DNA from: an uncultured Clostridia bacterium
GTDB taxonomy: Bacteria > Bacillota > Clostridia > UMGS1810
Length of the DNA stretch: 64,000 bases
Reading direction: 5' to 3'
Assembly: GCA_934463165.1 (NCBI GenBank)
Contig: CAKSJG010000001.1
Location: 62,001-126,000, forward strand
The notes beneath the pieces are model-generated. The model saw only the letters and a list, made by a program, of their open reading frames with translations. It was not told the origin of the DNA and searched no databases. This document shows positions 28,458 to 38,080 of the stretch, one piece after another. Each line of letters starts with the position of its first letter. Within the stretch, counting starts at the first letter, position 1. A program made the translations under genes and the position numbers.

Positions 28458-29669
28458 ATGAAATACATAGTTATTCTTGCAGACGGTATGGCGGATTATC
28501 CTGTTGATGAATTAAACGGCAAAACTCCGATGGAAGTCGCAGAAAAACCCAATATGGATCGTCTCTGTTCATTATCCGAGGTGGGACTTGTAAAAAATGT
28601 TCCCGAGAACCTTGCGCCCGGCAGCGATGTCGCAAACTTGTCTGCCATAGGCTATGATCCACAAAAATTCTATACGGGAAGATCACCGCTTGAGGCGGTA
28701 AGCATGGGAATAGATATTAAACCCACAGACGTGGTTTTCAGATGTAATGTTGTTAATGTTACTGAGGATGAGCCCAATTACGAAGATAAAATTATTACCG
28801 ACCACAGTGCGGACGAGATTACAACTGAAGAAGCCGGCGAACTTATAAAAGCTGTTCAAAGTGAATTCGGTAACGGTACTTTTTCTTTTTACCCGGGTGT
28901 AAGCTACAGACATGCGCTTGTTTGGAACTGCGGTCCCAAAGAGTACAGCCTTACTCCTCCGCATGATATTCTTGAAAAAAGAATAGGAGATTATCTCCCG
29001 AAAGGTGAGAGCGGAAAACCTCTTTTGGATATGATGAAAGCAAGTTATGATATATTGAATAACCATCCCATAAATCTTAAGAGAGCTGAAAGAGGTTTAA
29101 AAAAAGCAAATTCAATATGGATTTGGGGTGAAGGTAGAAAACCGAACCTTGAAAGTTTTGAAAAGCTTTACGGATTAAAGGGCAGTGTCATATCCGCTGT
29201 TGATCTTATAAAAGGAATAGGAATTTGCGCAGGGTTGAATTCAATTGATGTTGACGGTGCGACAGGTAATATCAATACAAATTTTGACGGTAAGGCGAGA
29301 GCATGTCTTGATGCGCTGAAAAATGGCAGCGATTATGTTTTTGTACATATGGAAGCGCCGGATGAATGCGGTCACAGACACGAAGTGGAAAATAAGGTAA
29401 AATCCATAGAACTGATTGACGAAAAAGTTGTGGGCTTCCTGATAAATGAACTCAAAAAAGAAAATGTTGATTTCAGAATGATGATTTTGCCCGATCACCC
29501 GACACCGCTTTGTTTAAGAACACATACGAGGGATGCTGTGCCTTATCTTATATATGACAGCACGATCGAGGTTGGAAACGGTATTGATAAATTCACCGAA
29601 AAAAACGCCGCGGCTTCAAATATATGTATAAATGAAGGATATACACTGATTAATCACCTTATAAAATAA
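28458..29669 (+). CDS. aPGM-like phosphotransferase: phosphoglycerate mutase or proposed homoserine kinase
   Basis: A 403-residue alkaline-phosphatase-superfamily protein. N-terminal metal site ILADGMADYP, nucleophile Ser in GSDVANLSAIGYDP, then YTGRSPLEA, FYPGVSYRH and the C-terminal metal sites EAPDECGHRHEVE and LPDHPTP. The family covers archaeal-type cofactor-independent phosphoglycerate mutases and a bacterial branch proposed to phosphorylate homoserine (TIGR02535). The TPPHDI motif and SIWIWGEGRKP resemble that second branch as I recall it. Neither function can be assigned from the neighbours, a two-component system. Confidence 0.85.
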   Translation: MKYIVILADGMADYPVDELNGKTPMEVAEKPNMDRLCSLSEVGLVKNVPENLAPGSDVANLSAIGYDPQKFYTGRSPLEAVSMGIDIKPTDVVFRCNVVNVTEDEPNYEDKIITDHSADEITTEEAGELIKAVQSEFGNGTFSFYPGVSYRHALVWNCGPKEYSLTPPHDILEKRIGDYLPKGESGKPLLDMMKASYDILNNHPINLKRAERGLKKANSIWIWGEGRKPNLESFEKLYGLKGSVISAVDLIKGIGICAGLNSIDVDGATGNINTNFDGKARACLDALKNGSDYVFVHMEAPDECGHRHEVENKVKSIELIDEKVVGFLINELKKENVDFRMMILPDHPTPLCLRTHTRDAVPYLIYDSTIEVGNGIDKFTEKNAAASNICINEGYTLINHLIK

Positions 29670-29692
29670 ATTAACGTATCGGAGGGATAAAT

Positions 29693-30373
29693 GTGGCTGT
29701 AAATATATTGGTTGCTGATGATGATAAGAATATATGTGAACTTTTAAGGCTTTATCTTGAAAAAGAGGGCTTCGAAATTACAACGGCATTTGACGGGAAA
29801 TCCGCTATAGACAATTTCAAAAGCGGTGATTATTCTTTGGTGGTATTAGACATTATGATGCCTGTGATAAACGGTATGGATGTACTTAAAGAAATAAGAA
29901 AAAGCAGTAATGTGCCGGTAATTGTTTTAACTGCAAAAGGCGAAACCATAGATAAGGTACTCGGATTGGAACTCGGAGCCGACGATTATGTTGTGAAACC
30001 GTTTGAAGCAAAAGAGTTTGTTGCGAGAATAAAGGCAGTTCTTCGCAGATCGGGTTATGCAAATGCCGAAATTCAATCTGTAAATTATGAAAACTTATAT
30101 ATAAACATATCAAAATATGAAATGAAAATAAAAGGACACACGGTTGACATTCCGCCCAAAGAACTTGAACTTTTGAACTTTCTGGCATCACATCCGAATA
30201 AGGTCTATACACGTGATCAGCTTCTTAATGAAGTCTGGGGTTATGATTTTTACGGAGATTCCAGAACTGTTGATGTACATGTAAAAAGAGTCAGACAAAA
30301 AATAGACGGTGTGTCGGATAAATGGCAGCTCAAAACCGTATGGGGTGTGGGTTATAAATTTGAGGTGGAATAA
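29693..30373 (+). CDS. OmpR-family response regulator
   Basis: A 226-residue regulator starting at GTG after GGAGGG. Receiver: ADDDKN acidic cluster, phospho-acceptor in VVLDIMMPVING, Thr in LTAKGE, Lys in VKPFEAKEF. The winged helix has IPPKELELLNFLASHPNKVY and VDVHVKRVRQKI. It overlaps the kinase start by one base (TAATG), so the pair is coupled. The HtrA protease downstream suggests an envelope-stress circuit comparable to CssRS; this is inference. Confidence 0.93.
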   Translation: MAVNILVADDDKNICELLRLYLEKEGFEITTAFDGKSAIDNFKSGDYSLVVLDIMMPVINGMDVLKEIRKSSNVPVIVLTAKGETIDKVLGLELGADDYVVKPFEAKEFVARIKAVLRRSGYANAEIQSVNYENLYINISKYEMKIKGHTVDIPPKELELLNFLASHPNKVYTRDQLLNEVWGYDFYGDSRTVDVHVKRVRQKIDGVSDKWQLKTVWGVGYKFEVE

Positions 30374-31788
30374 TGCGAAAAAGCGTAATGAAAAGCATGG
30401 TTATCGGTTCGCTGATTGTTATGATAATTACCTTTCTTGTTATGACATCGGTCATGATTTATTCCGTGAATACAACCGCAACCAATGACCTTTACTCTGA
30501 AATAGAAAGCAGTATTGACCATGTGAAACCTCTTACACAGATGCTGCTGTCGTTTAATACAAGTAAAATGTATAATATGTTTGATGAATCAATGAGACAA
30601 TTTTCGTATTTTACAAAAACAAATATGATATTGTTTGACGGGAATTTTAATGTCACATGGACTGATACTGTCCTCGATGTCAGTGTTGCAAAATCAGTTT
30701 TTTCAAAGGTGAAAAGCGAACTCGGGAAATCGTCGGAGTATAAAGCGGCAGGCTTGGGTGATAGTATATACGGTAAAAAGACGGTGTCTGTTGCGGAAAG
30801 AATAAAAAACGATTTTAATCAGGAAATAGGTTATATTATTGTGACGCGTGAAAAGCCGCTCCTTCCTCAAAAATATGTAGGCATGTTTATAGAACTGCTG
30901 TTTATGGAATTGGCTGCATTGGTATTTACATCAATATTCTTATTTATGTTTTCAAAAAATATTACCGGACCGCTTCGCAAAATCAATGATGCAGTAAAGG
31001 ATTTTACTGCCGGTAATTTTGACAGAAGAATAGAATATAAATCACACAACGAAATTGGAGAACTTGCGGGAAACATTAACGATATGGCGATGAGCATACA
31101 AAATTTTGAAAAAAGGCGTACGGACTTTATTTCTGATGTATCTCATGAACTCAGAACACCGATGACTTCGATTTCCGGATTTATAGAAGGAATTATTGAC
31201 GGAACAATATCAAATGCGGATGCTCCAAAATATCTTGATGTTGTATTATCCGAGACAAAACGTCTTTCGCGTCTTGTAAGTGATTTGCTTTCATTGTCAA
31301 GGATAGACGACGGCAGAATGGTAATAAATAAAAGTACATTTGACATTGTTGAGCTCGCAAGGCTTATAATAATAAAATTTGAAAAAATAATTACAACAAA
31401 AGGCATAGAGGTTAATTTTGAATCGGATTCCGAAAGCCTTGAAGTATTTGCCGATAAGGATTCGCTTACTCAAGTGCTTACGAACCTTTTTCATAATGCA
31501 GTGAAATTTGCACCTGACGGCGGTTATGTTCGCATATCAATTTCGGAAAATAACAATAAATGTCTTATATGTATAGTTAACAACGGCCACGGAATAGAAC
31601 CCGATAAGCTTGATTTTATATGGGAAAGATTTTATAAAACCGACTATTCTCGGAGTTCCGACAGAAGCGGCGTAGGCTTGGGACTGTATATAGTAAAAAG
31701 AATACTTGATGCGCATGGTGAAAAAATAAATGTAACAAGCGAGGTTGGCGGAGAGACCGTATTTTCATTCTCACTTGATTTGGCATAA
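30373..31788 (+). CDS. Sensor histidine kinase
   Basis: A 471-residue kinase. TM1 about residues 10-32, an extracellular sensor of about 135 residues, TM2 about 170-195, HAMP, HisKA box VSHELRTPMTSISGF with the phospho-His, and ATPase with N box FHNAVKFAPDGG, an HGIEPD G1 box and SGVGLGLYIVKRIL. There is no PAS domain, unlike the WalK homologue at 5942-7720. Cotranscribed with the preceding regulator. Confidence 0.93.
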   Translation: MRKSVMKSMVIGSLIVMIITFLVMTSVMIYSVNTTATNDLYSEIESSIDHVKPLTQMLLSFNTSKMYNMFDESMRQFSYFTKTNMILFDGNFNVTWTDTVLDVSVAKSVFSKVKSELGKSSEYKAAGLGDSIYGKKTVSVAERIKNDFNQEIGYIIVTREKPLLPQKYVGMFIELLFMELAALVFTSIFLFMFSKNITGPLRKINDAVKDFTAGNFDRRIEYKSHNEIGELAGNINDMAMSIQNFEKRRTDFISDVSHELRTPMTSISGFIEGIIDGTISNADAPKYLDVVLSETKRLSRLVSDLLSLSRIDDGRMVINKSTFDIVELARLIIIKFEKIITTKGIEVNFESDSESLEVFADKDSLTQVLTNLFHNAVKFAPDGGYVRISISENNNKCLICIVNNGHGIEPDKLDFIWERFYKTDYSRSSDRSGVGLGLYIVKRILDAHGEKINVTSEVGGETVFSFSLDLA

Positions 31789-31897
31789 AACAGAACAATA
31801 TTTTAAAATGTTATCAATTTTTTAACATTTTGTTCACAGTTTATTAAAATTTATGGTGTATTATATAAATATAAAATAAATACGGAGGTAATTTATT

Positions 31898-33352
31898 ATG
31901 AATGAATATGAAAATGATTTTAACAAAATGAATTCGGATAACAATTCATATGAGAATGGTAATGAATATTCCGGGAATGAATATACTTCAAATACTTCGG
32001 AAGATGATCTTTCTTATGGTGAAAATTTATCGGACAATACTTATTCCGTTTATGACAACGGTACAAATTATGAAGAAACAAAATCCGACAGCGATTATAT
32101 AAATCCTATTTCGGAGACGGAGAATAACGGTGATTTTTATAATGCTACCGTCAGACCGAAAAAGAAAAAAAGATATGTTTCCGTTCCTGCAGCGATTATT
32201 GCACTCGTTTTGACAGCAGTGCTTTCTATAGCAGGCGGCGCTGCGGTTTCGAATACATCACTGTTTTCGACCAAAACTTCCGATTCTTCATCTTCGCCAT
32301 CGGGCAAAAAAGTAACGGTTAATGACAATATTAACAATTCTTCATCTGTTAAAGGAACAAAAGCAAAAGTTAACACACTTACGGGCGAAGCTCTTACCAC
32401 ACCGGAAATAGTTGATAAGGTTGGTCCGGCTGTTGTCGGAATAATTAACAAAACAACATACGGCAACGCATACGGATATTACGGAAGCCTTTACGGCAAC
32501 CTTAACGATGAAGTTGAACAGTCCAGCGGTTCAGGTGTTATAATAAGCTCCGACGGATATATAGTTACAAATAATCACGTTGTTGAATCTGCAACAAAAC
32601 TTTCGGTTGTTTTAAGCAGCGGCGAAGAATATGAGGGCAAAATAATCGGAACGGATGCATCAACGGATCTTGCTGTTGTAAAAATTGAAGCGTCCGGTTT
32701 AACCTATGCTCAAATGGGATCAAGTTCAGAACTCAGAGTCGGTGAGACGGCAATTGCAATCGGTAATCCTCTTGGTCAGGAATTTGCCGGTACAACAACA
32801 CAGGGAATAATAAGCGGACTTAACCGTTCGGTAACAATCGATAATAAGACAATGAATCTTATTCAAACTGATGCAGCAATAAACCCCGGCAACTCCGGCG
32901 GAGCACTTGTAAATGAATACGGAATGCTTATCGGTATTAATACGGCAAAAATCTCGTCCGATACTTTGGAAGGACTGGGATTTGCTATACCTATTGATGA
33001 AGCTAAACCGATTGTTCAGGAGCTTATGACAAACGGTTATGTAACGGGAAGACCGGTTATAGGTCTTGCGGGACGTGCTGTTACAAAGCAGGACGCACAG
33101 GCTTATAATATGAAAGTCGGCGTTTATGTATCGAGTCTTACTGCTAACGGACCGGCATATATGGCAGGAATAAAAGTAGGAGACGTAATCGTTGAATGCG
33201 AGGGTGAACCTGTTGAGACTGTTGATGATATAAATGCTATTAAAAACAAAAAATCACCGGGTGATCAGCTTAAAATGAAAGTATACCGTAAGGGTAATTA
33301 TGTGGATGTAACGGTCGTTCTCGGCGAAGAAATGCCTTCGTCAAATAATTGA
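31898..33352 (+). CDS. HtrA/DegP-family membrane serine protease
   Basis: A 484-residue protease. The first 85 residues are an Asn/Ser/Glu/Tyr-rich disordered cytoplasmic region, then one membrane segment (about 93-115), a Ser-rich linker, a trypsin-like domain and one PDZ domain. Catalytic His in VTNNHVVES, Asp in STDLAVVKI, Ser in INPGNSGGALV. PDZ contains GVYVSSLTANGPAYMAGIK. This is the Gram-positive HtrA layout. It degrades misfolded exported proteins. It follows the two-component system by 109 bases and has its own GGAGG. Confidence 0.94.
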   Translation: MNEYENDFNKMNSDNNSYENGNEYSGNEYTSNTSEDDLSYGENLSDNTYSVYDNGTNYEETKSDSDYINPISETENNGDFYNATVRPKKKKRYVSVPAAIIALVLTAVLSIAGGAAVSNTSLFSTKTSDSSSSPSGKKVTVNDNINNSSSVKGTKAKVNTLTGEALTTPEIVDKVGPAVVGIINKTTYGNAYGYYGSLYGNLNDEVEQSSGSGVIISSDGYIVTNNHVVESATKLSVVLSSGEEYEGKIIGTDASTDLAVVKIEASGLTYAQMGSSSELRVGETAIAIGNPLGQEFAGTTTQGIISGLNRSVTIDNKTMNLIQTDAAINPGNSGGALVNEYGMLIGINTAKISSDTLEGLGFAIPIDEAKPIVQELMTNGYVTGRPVIGLAGRAVTKQDAQAYNMKVGVYVSSLTANGPAYMAGIKVGDVIVECEGEPVETVDDINAIKNKKSPGDQLKMKVYRKGNYVDVTVVLGEEMPSSNN

Positions 33353-33397
33353 TAGAATTTTTAAAACGAAATATAAAAACAAATATAACTGAAAAGC

Positions 33398-33439
33398 TAA
33401 ACCCTATATCAATTATTTTCTGATATAGGGTTTAATTTT
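33398..33439 (+). terminator. Terminator of htrA
   Basis: 14-bp inverted repeat (33398-33411 with 33421-33434) followed by T. It lies between convergent htrA and the GH13 gene. Confidence 0.8.
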
Positions 33440-33452
33440 TATTATTTATACA

Positions 33453-34781
33453 TTATTTTCTATTTTCAAAAACAATGTATTGGTATGAATCAAGTACAAG
33501 TGTTTTTTCGGATAATGCGCCGTTTCCGAAAAGAATGTCTGTCGGGATTTGGTCAAGGGATATTTTACAAGATTTATTCTTTGCGTTTCCTATAAAAATA
33601 ATTTCATTATTTCCGAGGCGTCTTTTAAATGATATTATACACTCTTCGTTATATGAGTTAATCCAAAGCGTTTCACCGAATCTTAAAACATCGCTTTCGT
33701 TTTTAAGCTTGTTCAGCTTTTTTATTATTTCCTGCCTTCTAACGCTTTCCAGTTCCGATTTACACATTCTGTCTGTTACTTCAAAATCACCCATATGAAA
33801 ACGATTGGCAAACATGCTTAGGCGTGCTGTACAGGCAAGCTCATTGCCCGTATACACCATCGGTATTCCGTCTATCAAATAATTTAAGACCAGAATCTGC
33901 TCCATACCTGCATGAGTTACGGTCTTTTCCACACGTGCAGGCCAGTCTGTGACTGTATCATGGTTATCCATATCGTGAAGAAGAAGCGCTCCCGAAGGTG
34001 ATTCGGTATTGAGTTCTTTCCACTTTTCCGACAAAGTTTCTGCCGCGCCGTTGCCACAGAATATATCATATAATCTGTCATGCCAGCTGAATGTGTATGA
34101 TGAATCAAAGGCAATCGCCATATTTTTATATTTTTCACCTTCATTAATCAGCACCGAATCAGGTTTTATACATTGTATTCTTTTTCGTGCTTCTTTCCAA
34201 AAATCAGCGGGAACTGCATCGCCGACATCGCATCTGAATCCGTCAGCGTCGCATACGCCAATATAATATGTCATATTACAGTATAAATATTCACGCAGAC
34301 CTTCACAGTTAAAATCAAGTTTTGGAAAATGCCAATCGGTAGTAATGAATGAGCCGTCGGAATTTTGTTCGACAAATTCAGGATGTATTTTAATGATCGG
34401 CGCATTGGGACCTATATGGGCATACACCAAATCAAGAATTACCTTCATATCCAGTTCGTGTGCAGTTCTGATAAGTTCGCACAAATCATTCATGGTTCCG
34501 TATTCTTCGTCGATGGAAAAATAGTCGTTCATTCTGTACGGATTTTTTGGGTTGTTTGTTTTGGATGCTTTCAGTCTTTCGCTCCAAAAGCTCTTGTCTG
34601 TACCATCATCTTCCTTAAATATCGGACACAGATAAACAACTCTGAATCCGATAGATTTTAAATATTCAAGCTCTTCCGTAACTGCTTTTATTGTACCTTC
34701 TTTTGAAAACGTTCTCGGATTCACCTGATATACAGCTGATCGTGCCAACCATTCAGGGGGGGTTATTGCTATGTTTTTCAA
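33453..34781 (-). CDS. Glycoside hydrolase family 13 (alpha-amylase-like)
   Basis: An intracellular 442-residue GH13 enzyme with no signal peptide. No ATG is available: a TTG at 34781 with GGAGAG 6 bases upstream is preferred over the TTG at 34802. Barrel motifs in order: VILDLVYAHIGPN (region I), DGFRCDVGDAVP with nucleophile Asp (region II), INEGEKY with acid/base Glu (region III), LHDMDNHDT (region IV). A short C-terminal strand domain follows. Likely a maltodextrin- or oligosaccharide-acting enzyme. It is divergent from an AraC regulator that may control it. Confidence 0.88.
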   Translation of the reverse strand: MKNIAITPPEWLARSAVYQVNPRTFSKEGTIKAVTEELEYLKSIGFRVVYLCPIFKEDDGTDKSFWSERLKASKTNNPKNPYRMNDYFSIDEEYGTMNDLCELIRTAHELDMKVILDLVYAHIGPNAPIIKIHPEFVEQNSDGSFITTDWHFPKLDFNCEGLREYLYCNMTYYIGVCDADGFRCDVGDAVPADFWKEARKRIQCIKPDSVLINEGEKYKNMAIAFDSSYTFSWHDRLYDIFCGNGAAETLSEKWKELNTESPSGALLLHDMDNHDTVTDWPARVEKTVTHAGMEQILVLNYLIDGIPMVYTGNELACTARLSMFANRFHMGDFEVTDRMCKSELESVRRQEIIKKLNKLKNESDVLRFGETLWINSYNEECIISFKRRLGNNEIIFIGNAKNKSCKISLDQIPTDILFGNGALSEKTLVLDSYQYIVFENRK

Positions 34782-34885
34782 AAAAATCTCTCCATTCCGC
34801 AAAAATTATTTACAAGTTATATTATAATTCCGTTTGAAGTGAAAGTAAATCAAATATTCAACCTTATTATTCAAAAATTCGACAC

Positions 34886-34914
34886 TTGACTTATACGCAT
34901 TTTTTTATTATAAT
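34886..34914 (+). promoter_or_regulatory. Putative sigma-A promoter of the AraC gene at 34949
   Basis: TTGACT (34886-34891), 17-base spacer, TATAAT (34909-34914). Confidence 0.6.
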
Positions 34915-34948
34915 CATTATATTATATGTATTTTTTAGGGGTTCTGTT

Positions 34949-35704
34949 ATGTTTGAATATGATGATTTAAATATAGAAATTTTAAATATATTCTTAATCA
35001 ATCGGGATAGATGTGAATTCAATACTCCAAAGCGCCCGTTTCATATACTGACGAAACGTATCAGCGGATACAGCGATATGTTTTTCGGCAATCGTAGGTT
35101 CAGTCTTGATGCAAACAGTATATTTTATATTCCGTCCGATACGGAATATTATCGAAAGTCATACGGTCATGAGGTGATTGTGGCTGTTCACTTTAATATT
35201 ATAAACCACAAATTTAATGAACCTGAAGAAGTTGCGGTAGATTCAGATATGACAGATAGTATTCTTCTTAATATGAACCGTATATGGCAAAGCCGTAAAA
35301 CAGGATACAGATATGAGTGCACTTCTATGCTGTATAAATTGCTGAGTGAAATAATAATTCCTGAAAAACATACAGAAGCTTATATAATTTTAGAAAAATC
35401 AATTGAATATATTGAGAACAATTTACGTTCAAAAATGACAGTAAGACAGCTTTCATGTATGTGCAACATCAGCGAGACGTATTACAGAAGGCTGTTTAAA
35501 AAGGAGTTCGGATTATCACCTGTTGAATATATAAATAATAAGAGAATTCTTAAGGCAAAGGAAATGCTTGTCAGCGGATATTTTTCCGTTTCCGAAACAG
35601 CATATGAATGCGGTTTTTCGGAGCCAAGGTATTTTAACGCAGTATTCAAAAATTCAACAGGAATGTCACCAACGCAATTTATACGCTGTTTACGCGATGA
35701 ATAA
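34949..35704 (+). CDS. AraC-family transcriptional regulator
   Basis: A 251-residue regulator. The ATG at 34949 is preferred: AGGGG lies upstream, and upstream codons overlap the promoter. The N-terminal 150 residues are a cupin-like ligand domain (SGYSDMFFGNRRFSLDANSI). The C-terminal 100 residues carry the double helix-turn-helix: MTVRQLSCMCNISETYYRRL and SVSETAYECGFSEPRYFNAV, ending in TGMSPTQF. Divergent from the GH13 gene, so sugar-responsive control is likely. Ligand unknown. Confidence 0.9.
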   Translation: MFEYDDLNIEILNIFLINRDRCEFNTPKRPFHILTKRISGYSDMFFGNRRFSLDANSIFYIPSDTEYYRKSYGHEVIVAVHFNIINHKFNEPEEVAVDSDMTDSILLNMNRIWQSRKTGYRYECTSMLYKLLSEIIIPEKHTEAYIILEKSIEYIENNLRSKMTVRQLSCMCNISETYYRRLFKKEFGLSPVEYINNKRILKAKEMLVSGYFSVSETAYECGFSEPRYFNAVFKNSTGMSPTQFIRCLRDE

Positions 35705-35766
35705 TAATATTGCAAATGTACATAATTTCTCATGAAAATCGACACTATCCCTATTAAGTGTAAATA

Positions 35767-35795
35767 TTGACATTGCGCAGTTTATATGGTATCAT
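35767..35795 (+). promoter_or_regulatory. Putative sigma-A promoter of the aroQ-leuCDB unit
   Basis: TTGACA (35767-35772), 17-base spacer, TATCAT (35790-35795), 40 bases before aroQ. No T-box or transcription attenuator was recognised in the short leader. Confidence 0.6.
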
Positions 35796-35834
35796 TAATA
35801 TTATGAATTAAATGACAGAAAGAAGAGATTGCAA

Positions 35835-36275
35835 ATGAAACTGATGCTTATTCAAGGGCCAAATCTGAATTTCCTCGGCATCAGAGAAAAAGGGATTTAC
35901 GGCACCGAGTCATATGATGATGTTTGCAGAGATATTAAGGAATATGCTTTTTTGAAGGGTGTTGAACTTGATTGCTTTCAAAGCAACTCCGAGGGTGCCC
36001 TGATAGATGCTGTTCAAAAATGTTTTTATGACAGATATGACGGTGTAATAATTAACCCCGGTGCATACACTCATTACAGTTATGCAATTTATGACGCTAT
36101 AAAAAGCGTTAATATTCCTTTTGTTGAAGTTCATCTTTCGAATATACATCAGAGAGATGAATTTCGTTCAAAATCCGTAACCGCTCCGGCTTGTGTCGGT
36201 CAGATCTGTGGTTTTGGATCTTACGGCTATAAAATGGCAGTTGAATATTTTATAAAAAATAACAATGAAGAATGA
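35835..36275 (+). CDS. aroQ: Type II 3-dehydroquinate dehydratase
   Basis: A 146-residue shikimate-pathway enzyme converting 3-dehydroquinate to 3-dehydroshikimate. Motifs: LIQGPNLNFLGIREKGIYG (catalytic Tyr at the end), NPGAYTHYS, EVHLSNIHQRDEFR and GFGSYGY. The ATG at 35835 is chosen over a TTG six bases upstream. It heads a run with leuC, leuD and leuB although it belongs to aromatic synthesis. Confidence 0.94.
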   Translation: MKLMLIQGPNLNFLGIREKGIYGTESYDDVCRDIKEYAFLKGVELDCFQSNSEGALIDAVQKCFYDRYDGVIINPGAYTHYSYAIYDAIKSVNIPFVEVHLSNIHQRDEFRSKSVTAPACVGQICGFGSYGYKMAVEYFIKNNNEE

Positions 36276-36292
36276 TACAGAGGTGATTTCAA

Positions 36293-37564
36293 ATGTCAAT
36301 GACAATGACTCAAAAAATTCTTGCATCTCATGCAGGACTCGACAGCGTTGAACCCGGCCGGCTTATAGAGATCAATCTTGATCTTGTTATGGGTAATGAT
36401 ATTACCGCTCCTCTCGGAATAAAAGAATTTAACAAAATCGGGGTGGATAATGTATTTGATACCGATAAAGTTGCGCTTGTTCCTGACCATTTTGTTCCGA
36501 ATAAGGACATTAAGGCTGCAGAGCAGGCAAAAGTTACGCGAGATTTTGCGAATGCACAGAAAATAAAAAATTATTTTGAGGTCGGTGAAATGGGTATCGA
36601 GCATGTTATTTTGCCCGAGAAAGGCATAGTTACTGCCGGAGATGCGGTTATCGGTGCTGATTCACATACATGTACATACGGAGCTCTCGGTGCATTTTCC
36701 ACAGGTGTCGGCAGTACGGATTTCGGTGCTGCAATGGCTACGGGAACAACATGGCTTAAGGTTCCGTCAGCAATAAAATTTGAGCTTAGCGGCAAACCCG
36801 GTAAGTATATCAGCGGTAAAGATGTAATATTGCATATAATCGGAAAAATTGGTGTTGACGGAGCTCTCTATAAGTCAATGGAATTCTGCGGAGACGGCGT
36901 GAAACATCTCAATATGGATGACAGACTTACGATATGCAATATGGCAATAGAAGCCGGTGCCAAAAACGGTATTTTTCCGGTTGACGATATTACAAAAGAA
37001 TATATTAAAACACACGGAAACAGGGACTATAAGGTATATACGGCAGATGACGATGCATATGAAGAAATTGTTGAAATTGACCTTTCTCAAATCAAGCCAA
37101 CAGTCGCTTTCCCGCATCTTCCCGAAAATGCACGCACGCCCGACAATTGGGGTAAGGTTGAAATTGATCAGGTTGTCATAGGCTCATGCACAAACGGCAG
37201 ATTCTCCGACATGAAAGCTGCTGCCGAAATTTTAAGCGGTAAGAAAGTAAAAGAGGGGATGAGAGTTATTGTTATACCCGGAAGTCAAAAGGTATATATG
37301 GATTGTCTCGATGCCGGATATCTAAAAATATTTATACAATCGGGTTGTATCGTGTCAACTCCGACGTGCGGACCATGTCTCGGAGGTTATATGGGTATTC
37401 TTGCTGCCGGTGAAAGAGCCCTTTCCACAACTAACAGAAATTTTGTGGGCAGAATGGGTCATACGGAATCGGAGGTTTATCTTTGTTCTCCGGCTGTTGC
37501 TGCCGCATCGGCGCTTACCGGAGTAATTACCGATCCCAATGCACTTTTGAGAGGAGATACATAA
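36293..37564 (+). CDS. leuC: 3-isopropylmalate dehydratase, large subunit
   Basis: A 423-residue aconitase-family subunit. With LeuD it isomerises 2- to 3-isopropylmalate in leucine synthesis. It contains [13 protein letters not shown] (first cluster Cys), [12 protein letters not shown] and [10 protein letters not shown] (4Fe-4S ligands). The length is that of the split archaeal/clostridial type. AGAGGTG precedes the ATG, 17 bases after aroQ. Confidence 0.95.
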   Translation: MSMTMTQKILASHAGLDSVEPGRLIEINLDLVMGNDITAPLGIKEFNKIGVDNVFDTDKVALVPDHFVPNKDIKAAEQAKVTRDFANAQKIKNYFEVGEMGIEHVILPEKGIVTAGDAVIGADSHTCTYGALGAFSTGVGSTDFGAAMATGTTWLKVPSAIKFELSGKPGKYISGKDVILHIIGKIGVDGALYKSMEFCGDGVKHLNMDDRLTICNMAIEAGAKNGIFPVDDITKEYIKTHGNRDYKVYTADDDAYEEIVEIDLSQIKPTVAFPHLPENARTPDNWGKVEIDQVVIGSCTNGRFSDMKAAAEILSGKKVKEGMRVIVIPGSQKVYMDCLDAGYLKIFIQSGCIVSTPTCGPCLGGYMGILAAGERALSTTNRNFVGRMGHTESEVYLCSPAVAAASALTGVITDPNALLRGDT

Positions 37565-37568
37565 AATT

Positions 37569-38063
37569 ATGAAAGCTAACGGAAAAGTTATTAAATTCGG
37601 AGACAACATAGACACAGATGTTATAATTCCTGCAAGATATCTGAACACAAGTGATCCCTCCGAGCTTGCAAAGCATTGCATGGAAGATATAGACAAAAAA
37701 TTTGTTAAAAATGTTAAACGCGGTGATATATTAGTTGCGGGAAGAAACTTTGGATGCGGCTCGTCAAGAGAACATGCGCCGATTGCAATTAAAGAATGCG
37801 GAGTAGCGTGCATAATAGCAAAAAGTTTTGCAAGAATATTTTTCAGAAACAGCATTAACATAGGTCTTGCCATTCTTGAGTGCGAACCTGCTGCCGATGC
37901 AATAGAAAACGGTGATACGGTAGATATTGATTTCGATACGGGAATTATCACAGATATGTCAAACGGTAAAACTTTTAAGGCTCAGCCTTTTCCCGAATTT
38001 ATGCAAAATATTATAAAATCCGACGGGTTGGTTAACTATACAAAAAAGAAATTGAATAAATAA
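37569..38063 (+). CDS. leuD: 3-isopropylmalate dehydratase, small subunit
   Basis: A 164-residue swivel-domain partner of LeuC. Contains [17 protein letters not shown] and the substrate loop [14 protein letters not shown]. Four bases after leuC, and it overlaps the upstream sequence of leuB. Confidence 0.95.
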   Translation: MKANGKVIKFGDNIDTDVIIPARYLNTSDPSELAKHCMEDIDKKFVKNVKRGDILVAGRNFGCGSSREHAPIAIKECGVACIIAKSFARIFFRNSINIGLAILECEPAADAIENGDTVDIDFDTGIITDMSNGKTFKAQPFPEFMQNIIKSDGLVNYTKKKLNK

Positions 38064-38080
38064 TGCACGGAGGAATCAAA

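Noticed and set aside
35796..35834. A T-box or leucine attenuator before the aroQ-leuCDB unit.
   Set aside because: The leader after the predicted start is under 40 bases, with no specifier loop, Leu codon run or terminator.
37355..37951. A 198-codon minus-strand frame opposite leuC and leuD.
   Set aside because: Both leu genes carry their catalytic motifs in the plus frame; the antisense product is featureless.
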